Assembly: GCA_046154585.1 (NCBI GenBank)
Contig: JBJXDX010000038.1
Location: 15,241 to 79,240 of the forward strand
DNA: 64,000 nucleotides
Reading direction: 5' to 3'
Source of the DNA: CADEFX01 sp046154585
GTDB lineage: Bacteria > Pseudomonadota > Alphaproteobacteria > Rhizobiales > Hyphomicrobiaceae
How positions within the stretch are numbered: the stretch's first letter is position 1; each line of letters starts with the position of its first letter. The translations under genes and the position numbers were made by a program. Under the pieces are notes generated by a model. That model saw only the letters and a program-made list of their open reading frames with translations, was not told the origin of the DNA and did no database searches. This document shows, piece after piece, positions 50,795 to 60,166 of the stretch.

Positions 50795-51874
50795 GTGAAG
50801 ATCGGCCTCTTGTTTACCTCCCACCCGGACCATTCCACGGAACCCTACCCGCACCATGCCATTCATGCTCGGGTGACGCGCGAAATCCTGGAGGCCGAGG
50901 CTCTCGGCTACGACAGCATCTGGATCGCGGAGCACCACTTCTCGAACAAGTACGGCATTCTGCCCGACCCGTTCAGCTACCTGTCCTATCTCGCCGCCAA
51001 GACGTCGCGCATCAAGCTCGGCGCGGCGGTCATGATCGTGCCGCTGCATCATCCGCTGCGCATCGTCGAGAACGCCGCGTTCGTCGACATCCTGAGCAAC
51101 GGCCGGTTCCAGCTCGGGCTCGGCTCGGGCTATCGGCCCTATGAGTTCGAAGGCCTGGGCGTCGACTATGAGGCTCGCCGCGAAATCCAGGAAGAGGCCA
51201 TCCCGCTCATCCTGAAGGGCTTCCACGACAAGCGCGTGAGCGCCCGCGGCAAGTACTACAATTTCACCGTCGAGGGTGACCTCGAGATGTTTCCCCAGCC
51301 CATTCAGACGCCGCATCCGCCGCTCTACATGGGCGCGGGCACCGATCGCTCCATGAGCTACGCGGCCAGCCACGGCTTCGGGCTGATGCAGTCGTCATTG
51401 CCGGCGTTGGACACAATCGCCGAGCACATTATGCACTACCGGCGCCACATGAAAGAGGCGCCCGCGCCGCTCAATGCCAACCCGGCGTTCGGCAGCATCG
51501 ACGTGGCGCGCATGGTCTACGTCGCGCCCACCGACAAGCAGGCCCGCGACGAGAGCGAGGACGGCATCGTGCGTCACATGAAGAGCTTCCTCTCAGGCGG
51601 CGGCACGGGCCGCTACCTCGGCGAGGTGACCGAAAAGCGTGACGATACGCAGTTCAGCTACGATCATCTGACCAAGCAGACGATCCTGCACGGATCGCCC
51701 GACACCGTGCTGCGCAAGATCGAGGCGTTCCGCGGCGTCGGCGCCACGTCGCTGATGCTGCACTATCCTCCCTACTACGGCCCGGAGCGAACCCTCAATA
51801 TGCTGCGGCTGTTTGCCAACGAGGTGCTGCCGCACGTGCACAAGATGCAGACTTCGCCTGTCAAGGCGGCATGA
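50795..51874 (+). CDS. LLM-class flavin-dependent oxidoreductase (monooxygenase)
   Basis: A 359-residue luciferase-like monooxygenase: KIGLLFTSHPDH, LEAEALGYDSIWIAEHHFSNKYG, KLGAAVMIVPLHHPLRIVENAAFVDILSNGRFQLGLGSGYR (flavin contacts) and TILHGSPDTVLRKIEAF. GTG start 50795, GGAG upstream. Followed by a small alpha-beta-barrel-like gene 32 bp later and divergent from the PrpD-like gene; a monooxygenase plus partner is likely. Confidence 0.93.
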   Translation: MKIGLLFTSHPDHSTEPYPHHAIHARVTREILEAEALGYDSIWIAEHHFSNKYGILPDPFSYLSYLAAKTSRIKLGAAVMIVPLHHPLRIVENAAFVDILSNGRFQLGLGSGYRPYEFEGLGVDYEARREIQEEAIPLILKGFHDKRVSARGKYYNFTVEGDLEMFPQPIQTPHPPLYMGAGTDRSMSYAASHGFGLMQSSLPALDTIAEHIMHYRRHMKEAPAPLNANPAFGSIDVARMVYVAPTDKQARDESEDGIVRHMKSFLSGGGTGRYLGEVTEKRDDTQFSYDHLTKQTILHGSPDTVLRKIEAFRGVGATSLMLHYPPYYGPERTLNMLRLFANEVLPHVHKMQTSPVKAA

Positions 51875-51906
51875 GACGGCAAACCAAAAACAAACGGGAG
51901 ATCCCA

Positions 51907-52479
51907 ATGCCCAAATGCTTTCTGCTGGTTCTGATGCAGCCCCCGCCAGCATTCGAGGAAGAGTTCAATGCCTGGTACGACAACGAGCACATCCCTGAGC
52001 GCCTCGCCGTTCCAGGGGTCGAGACCGGGTTGCGTTTCGTCTGCATCGACGGCCATCCGCGCTACCTCGCCATGTACGACCTCGTCAATCACGACGTTCT
52101 GAGCTCTCCGGCCTATCTCAAAGTCGCGTTCGACCAGTCGAGCCCGTGGACCAAGCGGGTCACGTCGCGTGTGCGGGTGTGGCGTTCGTCGGGAGATCAA
52201 ATTCACCCGGGCGGCAAGATCACCGGCCGGGCATCGCGCATCACGCTGTTGCGATTCGCCGGGCTCAAGGCAGCCGACGCGGGCGATGTCACTTCGGCTG
52301 TGCGCCGGGCCTTCGAGGAGCGGCCCGAAACGTCGCAAATCCGGATCCTGGCCTACGACAACGGTTTTATGGGCTTCATCGAGTCGCACGCCCCATTTGC
52401 GCAACCGATCGATGTGAAGGCTTTGGGCGCCCACGCCGGCGCGCTGGATCTCGTGAACACCTACGCGCCTTATCAATAG
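51907..52479 (+). CDS. dimeric alpha-beta-barrel-like protein following the LLM oxidoreductase
   Basis: A 190-residue predicted cytoplasmic protein starting PKCFLLVLMQPPPAFEEEFNAWYDNEHIPERLAVPG, a beta strand then a helix with WYDNEHIPERL, typical of EthD/ABM dimeric barrels (the WYxxEHxPxR pattern). A second half repeats a strand-helix order (RITLLRFAGLKAADAG). GGGAG precedes ATG 51907. The same gene order, flavoenzyme then barrel protein, occurs at 34774-36724. Confidence 0.75.
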   Translation: MPKCFLLVLMQPPPAFEEEFNAWYDNEHIPERLAVPGVETGLRFVCIDGHPRYLAMYDLVNHDVLSSPAYLKVAFDQSSPWTKRVTSRVRVWRSSGDQIHPGGKITGRASRITLLRFAGLKAADAGDVTSAVRRAFEERPETSQIRILAYDNGFMGFIESHAPFAQPIDVKALGAHAGALDLVNTYAPYQ

Positions 52480-52547
52480 GCGGCCTGGAGGCAGGCATTC
52501 GCGCGATCCGTGTGGTGCTTTGAGGGCCGAATCCATAAACTGAAGAC

Positions 52548-53975
52548 ATGAATTGCGAATCGGGTCCGGCCGAAGGCGGCACGATACGGCGGTGGCTTTG
52601 GCCGACCGGGCGACGTCTGATTTTGACCTTTGGCGGTATCGGCCTACTTGCGAGCGTTGCAGCGGCCGCACCACGCACTGACGCCGTCATCCTCAACCCG
52701 GCCCGGTACGAGATTCTAGCCGGCCGATATTCGCCGTTTGCCGCATTCCAAACCAACCTTCAGCGCCTGCTCGACCAATGCGGAAAGGGCACACCCTCCG
52801 TCCTGCCGACAGGCGAGGATGCAGCCGGACGTTTGGGCGCGGCGACCCGCTACGGCATTCAGCGCGCGCTCGACTGCCCGCCGCTGCGCGATGTACCTGC
52901 GGACTCGCCCGCAAGAAGCGGCATCATCACGGACGGGGTCTGGCATGCGATCATGGGAGAAGGCCGCGCGCCAACCGCCGAGGACCGCGCCCACGCGATG
53001 GTGCTCTCCTTCGAGGCCACGGATTTCGGCGACGCGCCCGAGTGGAACCTCTGCCAGGACGGAGAGCGCCGACGGCAAGGAACTGCCAAGGCCGCGGGCA
53101 ATGATCTCGTCTGCTATAACGAGAGCGACCCCTGCTCGTTCATGACCTGGGGACCGCGCGGGGCAACAGCCGGCGCCGGCCGGGAGATCCAGCTCGTTCT
53201 CTGGATGGTCTCGAAGCAGGATCCCGCCCTGTTGCAGAAAGCCTTCGGCGCCGAATACCCAAACCTCCGCCGCTTCTTCCAGCTCAAGGGTGGCGGCAAG
53301 AGCAAATGCGACGGCGACATTCCGCTCAAGCGCTTCGTCTGTGCAGTGTGGATGGACAAGACACGCCGCACGATCTGGGAGCAGGCCCTGACCGCGCTTG
53401 GCCATTCGGCCCTGGTACGCAAGGCCTATACCGAACTTTACGCACTGAGCGACTTCGACGGTACCAAACTGCAGGACTACTACGCGATCTGGCGCGAACT
53501 GGGCTTGAGGCCGAGCGAAATCGACTACGCCTTCTTTCTGGACCGGACGACGCATCTCGGCGGTCCGCCCGAGGAGGACAGTGCCGTCGCGCGACTGGGC
53601 AAGTGCTTGCATGAGGAAAGGACGAAAGCCCTCACACCCAATGCGGCCGCACGGCGCTGCCTCGCACAGCAACAGCCGCATGAGACGCAACCGGAGTACC
53701 GGCTGGCTCGTGACGTCGCCTACTATCTCGACTCCTATCCGGAAGGTTCGCTCAGCGAGAGAGAGATCAGCACCTGGGCCGGCTATGTGCCGCTGAGCGC
53801 GACGTACAATTTCGGGCTGTCGGACACGGAGACCGTGGCCATCACCGAGGCGCCTTCGCTTGCCTCCCTGAACCCCGACCTGCCTCGGGCCCAGTCCAGC
53901 GAGCTGACAAGCGCTGAGCTTAAAGCCTGCCCGGTCAGCGTCCTCTCACCGATCCGACGCAAACCGCCTCGGTGA
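52548..53975 (+). CDS. secreted protein with lysozyme-like traits, unrecognised family
   Basis: A 475-residue exported protein: signal peptide or N-in anchor about residues 23-41, many cysteines (78, 110, 169, 189, 196). Central SFEATDFGDAPEWNLCQ places a Glu (156) before a block TWGPRGATAGAGREIQ (200-214), reminiscent of the catalytic Glu and glycine-rich loop of lysozyme-like/chitosanase folds. This is an inference; no family match is known to me. It lies 15 bp before the convergent polysaccharide enzyme gene. The C-terminus is Ser/Pro-rich. Confidence 0.6.
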   Translation: MNCESGPAEGGTIRRWLWPTGRRLILTFGGIGLLASVAAAAPRTDAVILNPARYEILAGRYSPFAAFQTNLQRLLDQCGKGTPSVLPTGEDAAGRLGAATRYGIQRALDCPPLRDVPADSPARSGIITDGVWHAIMGEGRAPTAEDRAHAMVLSFEATDFGDAPEWNLCQDGERRRQGTAKAAGNDLVCYNESDPCSFMTWGPRGATAGAGREIQLVLWMVSKQDPALLQKAFGAEYPNLRRFFQLKGGGKSKCDGDIPLKRFVCAVWMDKTRRTIWEQALTALGHSALVRKAYTELYALSDFDGTKLQDYYAIWRELGLRPSEIDYAFFLDRTTHLGGPPEEDSAVARLGKCLHEERTKALTPNAAARRCLAQQQPHETQPEYRLARDVAYYLDSYPEGSLSEREISTWAGYVPLSATYNFGLSDTETVAITEAPSLASLNPDLPRAQSSELTSAELKACPVSVLSPIRRKPPR

Positions 53976-53990
53976 GAGGGAAGACCCGGC

Positions 53991-56900
53991 CTAGCGACCG
54001 GCCGGCTCGAGCGTCACGCGGCCCGTCCGCATCAACTTGCCCCAACCGAGCATGCTGCCCTTGAGCGCCGCCAGCATCACGCGGATGGCGACCACGTAGA
54101 GCAACTGGCGATAGATGAAGCGCTGGACGAGGAGCAGCGGCAGCAGGCGCCAGGTCTTTTTCTCCCCATCAAGCGAGATCGCAAATACGGCGGTGGCAAT
54201 CTCGACCAGCTGGAAGCAGCCCCAATAGATCCCGACCGCGAGCAGCGTGGGCGGGATGCCTTCATCGGGCCGCATACTGAAGTTGCTGAACGAGGTGAGA
54301 ATGCTCCAAGCCAGCATCAGATCGATGATCGGCGCCACCAGCGTGAACAGGAACTGGAAGATGATGATGTTGGGAAGACCGAAGAGACCAAGGCCAGCAG
54401 GACGCATACGCCACATCACGGAGCGGTTCTTGTAGCCGACCTGCAGCGTACCAAACATCCAGCGCAAACGCTGCTTCATGAAGGCGCTGACGCTTTCCGG
54501 CGCTTCGGTGCGAGCGATGGCGCGGGGCTCATACAGGACCTTCCCTCCTGCCAGCACCAGCCGCACCGTGGCGTCGGCATCCTCTGCCAGCGTGTCGGGG
54601 CTGAATCCACCGATCGCCAGCAAGGCCTCGCGCCGCCATGCGCCGATGGCACCCGGCACGACGGTGATCCCGTTCACGATCTCGAGCGCACGGCGATCGA
54701 GGTTCTGATTGGTCACGTATTCGAGCGCCTGAAGCCGCGTGATGAGATTGACGCGGTTGCCAACGACGGCATGGCCGGCCACGGCCACCACATTCTCATC
54801 GCTGAAGTGCCGCACAAGCTGATGCAGTGCGTCCGGCGCAAAGAGGGTGTCGGCATCGAGCGTGACCACAATGTCGGCATCCGTGCTTTCGAGCGCCAGG
54901 TTGAGGGCAGACCACTTGCCGCCATTGCTCTTCCGGACCACACGCACGCGTGGTTCGCCCCTGAACGTGCGGCAGACGACATCGGCCGTGCTGTCCGTCG
55001 AGCCATCGTCCACAACGAGGATCTGGAAGCCCTGCATGCCAGCAGCCAGCATGGCCCGAACCGAGTTGCAGATGACTTTTTCTTCGTTGTAGGCCGGAAT
55101 GATGACGGCCATGGACTTCGGCGTCCATACGTGGTCGGTCCGTTTCTTGGCGCGGCGGGCGTGCGCACCCGCAAATGCCAGAACCCAAAGCAGCCTGATC
55201 GTGCCCAGCGCAATGCCGAGATAGAAGAGAGCGTAGGCAATCGAATTGATTCCGCTGAACAAGGCAAAGCCCGCCAGGTTCAAGGAAACGACCAAGGCCT
55301 CGTCCGAATTGACCCGGGGCATGACTTCATCGCGCTTCAGGCCCAGCAATTCGTGGATCGTAACGAAACGGTAGCCTTCGGCCCGCAGCGTATCGATAAT
55401 CTCTGGTAACGCTGCGATAGTCGGTGCGCGAATACCGCCGGCGTCGTGCAGTAGGACGACGTTGCCGTCACCGCGCCTTGCGGCCTCGACCGTGCTCGAG
55501 ACGATCTGCCGGGCGAACGGACGATGCCAATCCTTGGGATCGATATTCATGCCGATCGTCAGATATCCGAGCGAGCCCGATACGCGCAGCACCTCTGCGC
55601 CGTCAATCGTTTGCGGCTCGAGATCGGCGGCATAAGGCGGGCGAAACAGCCGCGTGCGCGCGCCAACGGTCGCCTCGAACAGACGCTGCGTCGCATTGAT
55701 CTCGAACTTCAGATGCTCGGTCGACACTTCCGCCGAGTTGACGTGCGTGAAGGTGTGGTTGCCGATATCGTGGCCTTCCCGATACATGCGCTGGACCAGG
55801 TCGGTGTTGACGACACCCGCGGACCCGACGATGAAGAACGAGGCCTTCACATCCTTCTGCGCCAGAATGTCGAGAACCTTTGGCGTGTAGACGGGATCGG
55901 GCCCGTCATCGAACGTCAGCGCGATGACCTTGTCGTCGCGCGCGCCCCAGCGGGTCACCGTCATCGATTTCGGGAACGCGGTAATCTGCTGATCGGTGAT
56001 CAGGTTATGCGCAGCGTCAAACCCGAGCGTGCGGCTGCCGCGCTCATGATTGCCGCTGATGTCCAACACCTCACCCTTGCCCTTGTAGAGAAGGTCATAG
56101 CCCGAGTGCATGATCTTGACGGCATCGAGACCGGCATCGTCGGACATACGGCCGCGGCCGAACACGTCCCAAATCGCCGGATCCTCCGTACCGAGGCGCC
56201 AGAGCGCCAGTCCGGCCGGCTGCATGGCGAGAGCCGCTGCCACTTGATTGTAACCGGTCGCGCCATCCAGATACCAGACGTTCTGTTGCACGCCTTGCGT
56301 CTGGTCGACGTAGCTGAATGTGGGATTTAGCGATGTCGGATCGAACCGCAGCGTCGCGCCCGACTCGGCCAGCAGTTCCCAAGCCTCCTGCACCGAAACT
56401 TCCGAGCCCTTGCCTGCACCGGCCCAGTTGTATCCGTACGATCCGATGCTGACGATGAGCTTGCTGCCGTCGATGTCCTTGAAGCGCGCATCGAGCTTCG
56501 CCTCGAACCAGCCCTGGCCCGCGATCGGTCCCGGCACGCCAGCCGCGATATGCTCGTCGTAAGTCATCAAGATCAGCCGGTCGGCCGAAGCCGCCAGCTT
56601 CCGATAGTCGTAATCGTCATCGTCGGCAGGAACCTGAATGAGAATCTGGAGGCCGTCGGCATGGAAACGTGCGGAAAGCTCCTCGACGAGCGTTATGAAG
56701 TCGACCTGCCCGGCCGGAGGAATTTGCTCGAAATCGAGAACAACGCCATGGAACGAGCCGGCGACGACATAGCGGTGCAGGTCATCGACGAATTTCGCCC
56801 GTGCCCGCCCGGATGCCATCATCTCTGCAGCGGCCGCGCCATCCCATCGCTTGGCGTCGTTGTCGTAGTTGTTGACCAACGGATACAGCGGCAGATCGGG

Positions 56901-57362
56901 AGCATTGCTGCCGATCCACTTGCGCACCAACAGCTCCTTGTCGGGGCTGTTCCTGCGTACGGCGCCGTCTGCACCGCCCAGGCTCAGCCATTCCACGATC
57001 AGCGCGTCGAGCGATCGCGCATTGCGCTTGAGCGACGCGATGCTGTTTTCGTCCCATGTCACCAGATGCGCAAAGCGCTTCGCCGCAAGCGCCGCGGAGG
57101 AAATTGGCGTACGCGCATGCTCGCGATCAACCCGCGGCTCGTCAGCGCTCGCCGGGAGCGCAGTCAAGGACCCAGACAGCAGTCGCTGGGCACCCGTCAG
57201 CTTGACCTCCGGCAGCACCGGTCCCACCAGGCTCGTCAGCACGAAGCACGTGACCAGCACACCGGCCAGTGACAGCGCTCCCCAATAGATCGTCGAAACG
57301 ATGTAGCGGCGATGCCCATTCGGATCAAAGAAGATCGGACGAGCGGGAGCTTTATTGGACAC
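53991..57362 (-). CDS. GH18-like / polysaccharide deacetylase / GT2 glycosyltransferase fusion
   Basis: A protein of about 1123 residues joining three enzymes. After a TM anchor (about 25-50) comes a GH18-like TIM barrel (about 95-440) with catalytic E212 in HGVVLDFEQIP. Then a NodB deacetylase with TFDDGP (483-488), NHTFTH (535-540), RPPY (574-577) and LLHD (639-640). After further TM spans (690-735) is a GT2 synthase domain: VVDDGSTD, DAD (836-838), EDAD (927-930) and QRLRW (964-968), the processive-synthase signature, then C-terminal spans. So one protein could polymerise, deacetylate and trim a beta-linked amino-sugar polymer across the inner membrane. Start uncertain: GTG 57362 (VSNKAPARPIFFDPNG) is preferred over TTG 57422. 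BcsS is the next gene upstream. Confidence 0.9.
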   Translation of the reverse strand: MSNKAPARPIFFDPNGHRRYIVSTIYWGALSLAGVLVTCFVLTSLVGPVLPEVKLTGAQRLLSGSLTALPASADEPRVDREHARTPISSAALAAKRFAHLVTWDENSIASLKRNARSLDALIVEWLSLGGADGAVRRNSPDKELLVRKWIGSNAPDLPLYPLVNNYDNDAKRWDGAAAAEMMASGRARAKFVDDLHRYVVAGSFHGVVLDFEQIPPAGQVDFITLVEELSARFHADGLQILIQVPADDDDYDYRKLAASADRLILMTYDEHIAAGVPGPIAGQGWFEAKLDARFKDIDGSKLIVSIGSYGYNWAGAGKGSEVSVQEAWELLAESGATLRFDPTSLNPTFSYVDQTQGVQQNVWYLDGATGYNQVAAALAMQPAGLALWRLGTEDPAIWDVFGRGRMSDDAGLDAVKIMHSGYDLLYKGKGEVLDISGNHERGSRTLGFDAAHNLITDQQITAFPKSMTVTRWGARDDKVIALTFDDGPDPVYTPKVLDILAQKDVKASFFIVGSAGVVNTDLVQRMYREGHDIGNHTFTHVNSAEVSTEHLKFEINATQRLFEATVGARTRLFRPPYAADLEPQTIDGAEVLRVSGSLGYLTIGMNIDPKDWHRPFARQIVSSTVEAARRGDGNVVLLHDAGGIRAPTIAALPEIIDTLRAEGYRFVTIHELLGLKRDEVMPRVNSDEALVVSLNLAGFALFSGINSIAYALFYLGIALGTIRLLWVLAFAGAHARRAKKRTDHVWTPKSMAVIIPAYNEEKVICNSVRAMLAAGMQGFQILVVDDGSTDSTADVVCRTFRGEPRVRVVRKSNGGKWSALNLALESTDADIVVTLDADTLFAPDALHQLVRHFSDENVVAVAGHAVVGNRVNLITRLQALEYVTNQNLDRRALEIVNGITVVPGAIGAWRREALLAIGGFSPDTLAEDADATVRLVLAGGKVLYEPRAIARTEAPESVSAFMKQRLRWMFGTLQVGYKNRSVMWRMRPAGLGLFGLPNIIIFQFLFTLVAPIIDLMLAWSILTSFSNFSMRPDEGIPPTLLAVGIYWGCFQLVEIATAVFAISLDGEKKTWRLLPLLLVQRFIYRQLLYVVAIRVMLAALKGSMLGWGKLMRTGRVTLEPAGR

Positions 57363-57668
57363 AAACTTAACTGCCCGGACGCGGCAGCCTCTGATTCGAG
57401 GGGCGATAAAGATCAAAGCCAACGGACGATTATCATCCGATATAGAATTGCGATAATTAAACGTCGAGCTTTAGTAAACTAACGGACGTCCCAATTTAAA
57501 ACACTTGCGCATTCATAGATTTTTAATGGGTCAAACTGGCATCAACCGATTATTCAAGGATTTTATTTGGATCAGCTCAGGTCTTTTCCGTCCCAAAATG
57601 GGTATTATCCATTATCTCAATCATCAGGGGCGCGATCAGGGGCACGCGTCCATTCACCAATGCAAAAC
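57363..57668. other. AT-rich non-coding region upstream of the fusion enzyme gene
   Basis: About 300 bp, AT-richer than average. Two small direct repeats are visible: CTAACGGACG-like (57421-57430, 57480-57489) and ATCAGGGGC near 57625 and 57638. Probable promoter region for the fusion enzyme gene; no clear sites otherwise. Confidence 0.4.
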
Positions 57669-57698
57669 GGCACCTGCCCGTTTTCTCGGGCAGGTGCC
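57664..57698 (-). terminator. intrinsic terminator downstream of bcsS
   Basis: GGCACCTGCCCG and CGGGCAGGTGCC form a perfect 12-bp stem with a 6-base loop (57669-57698). Read on the minus strand it is followed by GTTTTG, a T-tract. It lies 37 bp after the stop of the BcsS gene and ends that transcript. Confidence 0.85.
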
Positions 57699-57735
57699 GC
57701 ATCCTCATATTAGGCTGGAGGTCTTGGATCAGCGA

Positions 57736-58560
57736 TCAGAACAAGGTCGTGAAGACGATTCCGCCGTAAACGCCTTCGCCACCGCCACCGCCAAAACTGC
57801 CGCCGTTGCTGTCATCCAGAAACTGATAGCCGCCTGACAGCGTCACTTCTATCGGCATATTCGGCACCAGGCTGACGTCGAACATCACGAAGCCACCGAC
57901 GCGCTGTGCGTCAAAGGAGTCGCTGCCCATCGCCAGAATCTCCGGACCGAACGTCATATGCCCCCGGTTGAGGCCGAGACGTCCGCGTGCCCAATAGCTG
58001 TCAAACGCCGTGGAGTACTGACCGCTCAAGGAGAAGTAGAGCGGCGACCCTGTCCTCAATGAGGCGATGTCAGCGGCAACCTTGAAGCCAACCTCGGATC
58101 CCCGCACCGGATTTGCCGGATCGTCGGGCGTCAAATCGTGATCCTGATAGTCGATGCCGATGAAGGCGGCGGCCCAGATGTTCCCCCGGCTGATCTTGTA
58201 GCCGATCATCGCATCGCCCTGCCAACCATCGCCGTCCACCTTGCCGTTCGGGACGGCAACGGTGTCGTACTCGTAGTCGACATGGCTGCCGTATAGGCGC
58301 AGCATGAAGCCGTCCTTGCCGATGTCGCGATTGAGCGCCACGATCAACCCCTGGAAGGAGTAGCTGGCGTCCGTGACCATGTCGAAGCCTGAGAACAGGA
58401 CGAACGCCTTGGTTCCAGGTGCCGGGCCGAAGTAATCGTCCTTGACGCTCCCACCGGTGGCGCTGCCGCCCGCAAGTGCCGCGCCCGCCGAGATCGCCGT
58501 AGCCACAACCGCCCCGGCCAAGCCGTGGCCAATCCTCTTCAGAGATACCATTAGCCCCAT
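57736..58560 (-). CDS. bcsS: cellulose biosynthesis protein BcsS-like outer-membrane protein
   Basis: A 274-residue exported protein: signal peptide (SLKRIGHGLAGAVVATAISAGAALA) and a mature beta-rich chain, KAFVLFSGFDMVTDASYSFQGLIVALNRDIGKDGFMLRLYGSHVDYEYDT, that matches the BcsS family found with alphaproteobacterial cellulose clusters. The final residues VYGGIVFTTLF end in an aromatic, as for outer-membrane barrels. No bcsA, bcsB or bcsZ lie in the window. ATG 58560 and ATG 58551 are both possible starts. Confidence 0.7.
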   Translation of the reverse strand: MGLMVSLKRIGHGLAGAVVATAISAGAALAGGSATGGSVKDDYFGPAPGTKAFVLFSGFDMVTDASYSFQGLIVALNRDIGKDGFMLRLYGSHVDYEYDTVAVPNGKVDGDGWQGDAMIGYKISRGNIWAAAFIGIDYQDHDLTPDDPANPVRGSEVGFKVAADIASLRTGSPLYFSLSGQYSTAFDSYWARGRLGLNRGHMTFGPEILAMGSDSFDAQRVGGFVMFDVSLVPNMPIEVTLSGGYQFLDDSNGGSFGGGGGEGVYGGIVFTTLF

Positions 58561-58744
58561 CCCGTTCTTATTCCGGCGTCTTCCGCACGGAATCCGCCCC
58601 CATGCCCAGGGTGAGAAGGTTATGATTCGGCCTATAAAGCAATTAACTGCTTGACTGCGGCCAGCGCGAGCAGGCCTTGCTATCATTTAACAAGGCGGCT
58701 GTTGCATTCTTACCCGCCCGATGGCCTCAAAGCTTTCTCAAACC

Positions 58745-59131
58745 TTAACGATCTGGCCTGCGCCAGGCGCGGCCAGCCGTCAGCGTCAAGGCCACGGCCG
58801 ATGCCACCACAGACAGGGTCACAAGGATCAGGGCCATGTCCGGCGACACCGGAAGGGGGAAGAGCACGACTACGCCCATCGCGGTGGCGAGCGCCAGTGC
58901 CGTCATCAGGATACTGGCCACAACCCGCAAAAAAGGCGAACGGTCCGAGCCTGTCACATCGCTGCGCTGACCGATCACGAGGCAGCCCAGTGCGGCATGA
59001 CAGAACGCGACGGCCGCGACCGCCAGCCACGCCGATGCCTTGGCGCCTCCGGTAGCCTGCATCGCGCTCACCGCCGCGCTGGCGATGTAGAGCAGGCCAC
59101 CCGAGGCGAATGCCAACAAGCCAGGATGCAT
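58745..59131 (-). CDS. four-span membrane protein of unknown function
   Basis: A protein of 128 residues from ATG 59131 (MHPGLLAFASGGLLYIAS), or 154 from 59209. Hydrophobic segments: LLAFASGGLLYIASAAVSAM, WLAVAAVAFCHAALGCLVIG, VVASILMTALALATAMGVVVLF, and MALILVTLSVVASAVALTL. No family recognised; no good ribosome site settles the start. Confidence 0.6.
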   Translation of the reverse strand: MHPGLLAFASGGLLYIASAAVSAMQATGGAKASAWLAVAAVAFCHAALGCLVIGQRSDVTGSDRSPFLRVVASILMTALALATAMGVVVLFPLPVSPDMALILVTLSVVASAVALTLTAGRAWRRPDR

Positions 59132-59335
59132 ATGCCGAGCGTTCCACGATTCGGGCAAGCGCTGCGAGAAGAACGTCCGACCGCTGCGCGCTTCCAGGCT
59201 CGTCCACAATCAAACAGATATAAGGGTTCCCGTCGTCCAGGACAAACAGCAGCGTTGATGGCAAGATAAGCGAGCGCCGCCGCCCGTGGCGAAAACCTCG
59301 CCTCCCGGACGGCGCGCGCAACTCGACTAGTTAGG

Positions 59336-59701
59336 TCAAAGGCCCCAATACGGCGGCACTTTGTAGTGCTGGTGAACGCGCTTCTCCCAGTCGCGGTCCC
59401 CCCAGGAGTCGTCACTGAACTGGGGTGAATCCTTGAGCTGCGCCTCGGTTATGTTGGTCCGGTAGCCGCCCAACGACGTGTCATACTTGAGGGTGGCCCA
59501 CGGCACAGGATAGTGGCTGTGGCCAAGGCCAAGGAAGCCGCCGAAGCTCATGACGGCGTACGAAACGTTGCCGGAAGCTTTGTCGATCATCAGGTGATCA
59601 ATCTCACCGATCTTGTCACCGCCGGGCCCATAAACGGTAGTGCCCTCGACGTCCTCCGACGAGATCAGACTGTGATTGGGGTGGATGGTAGCTGTAGCCA
59701 T
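59336..59701 (-). CDS. PRC-barrel domain protein
   Basis: A 121-residue cytoplasmic protein: LISSEDVEGTTVYGPGGDKIGEIDHLMIDKASGNVSYAVMSFGGFLGLGHSHYPVPW is a full PRC barrel. GGAGGAG precedes ATG 59701. The family is frequent in Hyphomicrobiales stress-induced regions. A tail DWEKRVHQHYKVPPYWGL is also typical. Confidence 0.92.
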   Translation of the reverse strand: MATATIHPNHSLISSEDVEGTTVYGPGGDKIGEIDHLMIDKASGNVSYAVMSFGGFLGLGHSHYPVPWATLKYDTSLGGYRTNITEAQLKDSPQFSDDSWGDRDWEKRVHQHYKVPPYWGL

Positions 59702-59770
59702 GAGAAGCTCCTCCAAACTGTTGAAGAGCAACGCACAGGCTTGCCGGGCCGTTCCTCGATCGACGCGGGG

Positions 59771-59953
59771 TTATTCCTTGGTGCGATCGCGAAAGAGGTC
59801 CAGCAGCCGGGTGAGCAAATCACGCGACCGCGCTTTGATATCCCTGCCCCGCTCAATCAGCGTAGGCAGATCCGGGTCTAGATCCTCACGCGGCGGATCC
59901 ATTGGCGCCTGCGGTTGGCTCCCAGTCTTGGGATACCCGTCCCGAAATTCCAT
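59771..59953 (-). CDS. small charged hypothetical protein
   Basis: A 60-residue frame: Pro-rich start (QPQAPMDPPREDLDPDLP) then an amphipathic helix (TLIERGRDIKARSRDLLTRLLDLFRD). GGATTGGCGAT precedes ATG 59953, a weak site. Composition looks real, but no family is known to me. Confidence 0.42.
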   Translation of the reverse strand: MEFRDGYPKTGSQPQAPMDPPREDLDPDLPTLIERGRDIKARSRDLLTRLLDLFRDRTKE

Positions 59954-60166
59954 ATCGCCAATCCCCGTGCATGGTCATCAACCGCACGCGACCACCCCCG
60001 CAGAACGCCCTATCGTCTGCTTGGCGCATTCGCTTCGCCACCAACCGATGGCGGCGGCATCCAAAGCCAAGCCCCATACCAACGTCACACTGTCGACTCC
60101 TACAATCCCTCAAAGGGTTCGAGGTTCCCCGTCTTTGAGATGGGGAAGGGCAGATTTCTCGCGGGA

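Noticed and set aside
57505..57837. Plus-strand frame of 110 codons upstream of bcsS's terminator
   Set aside because: It runs through a perfect intrinsic terminator stem and into the antisense of bcsS.
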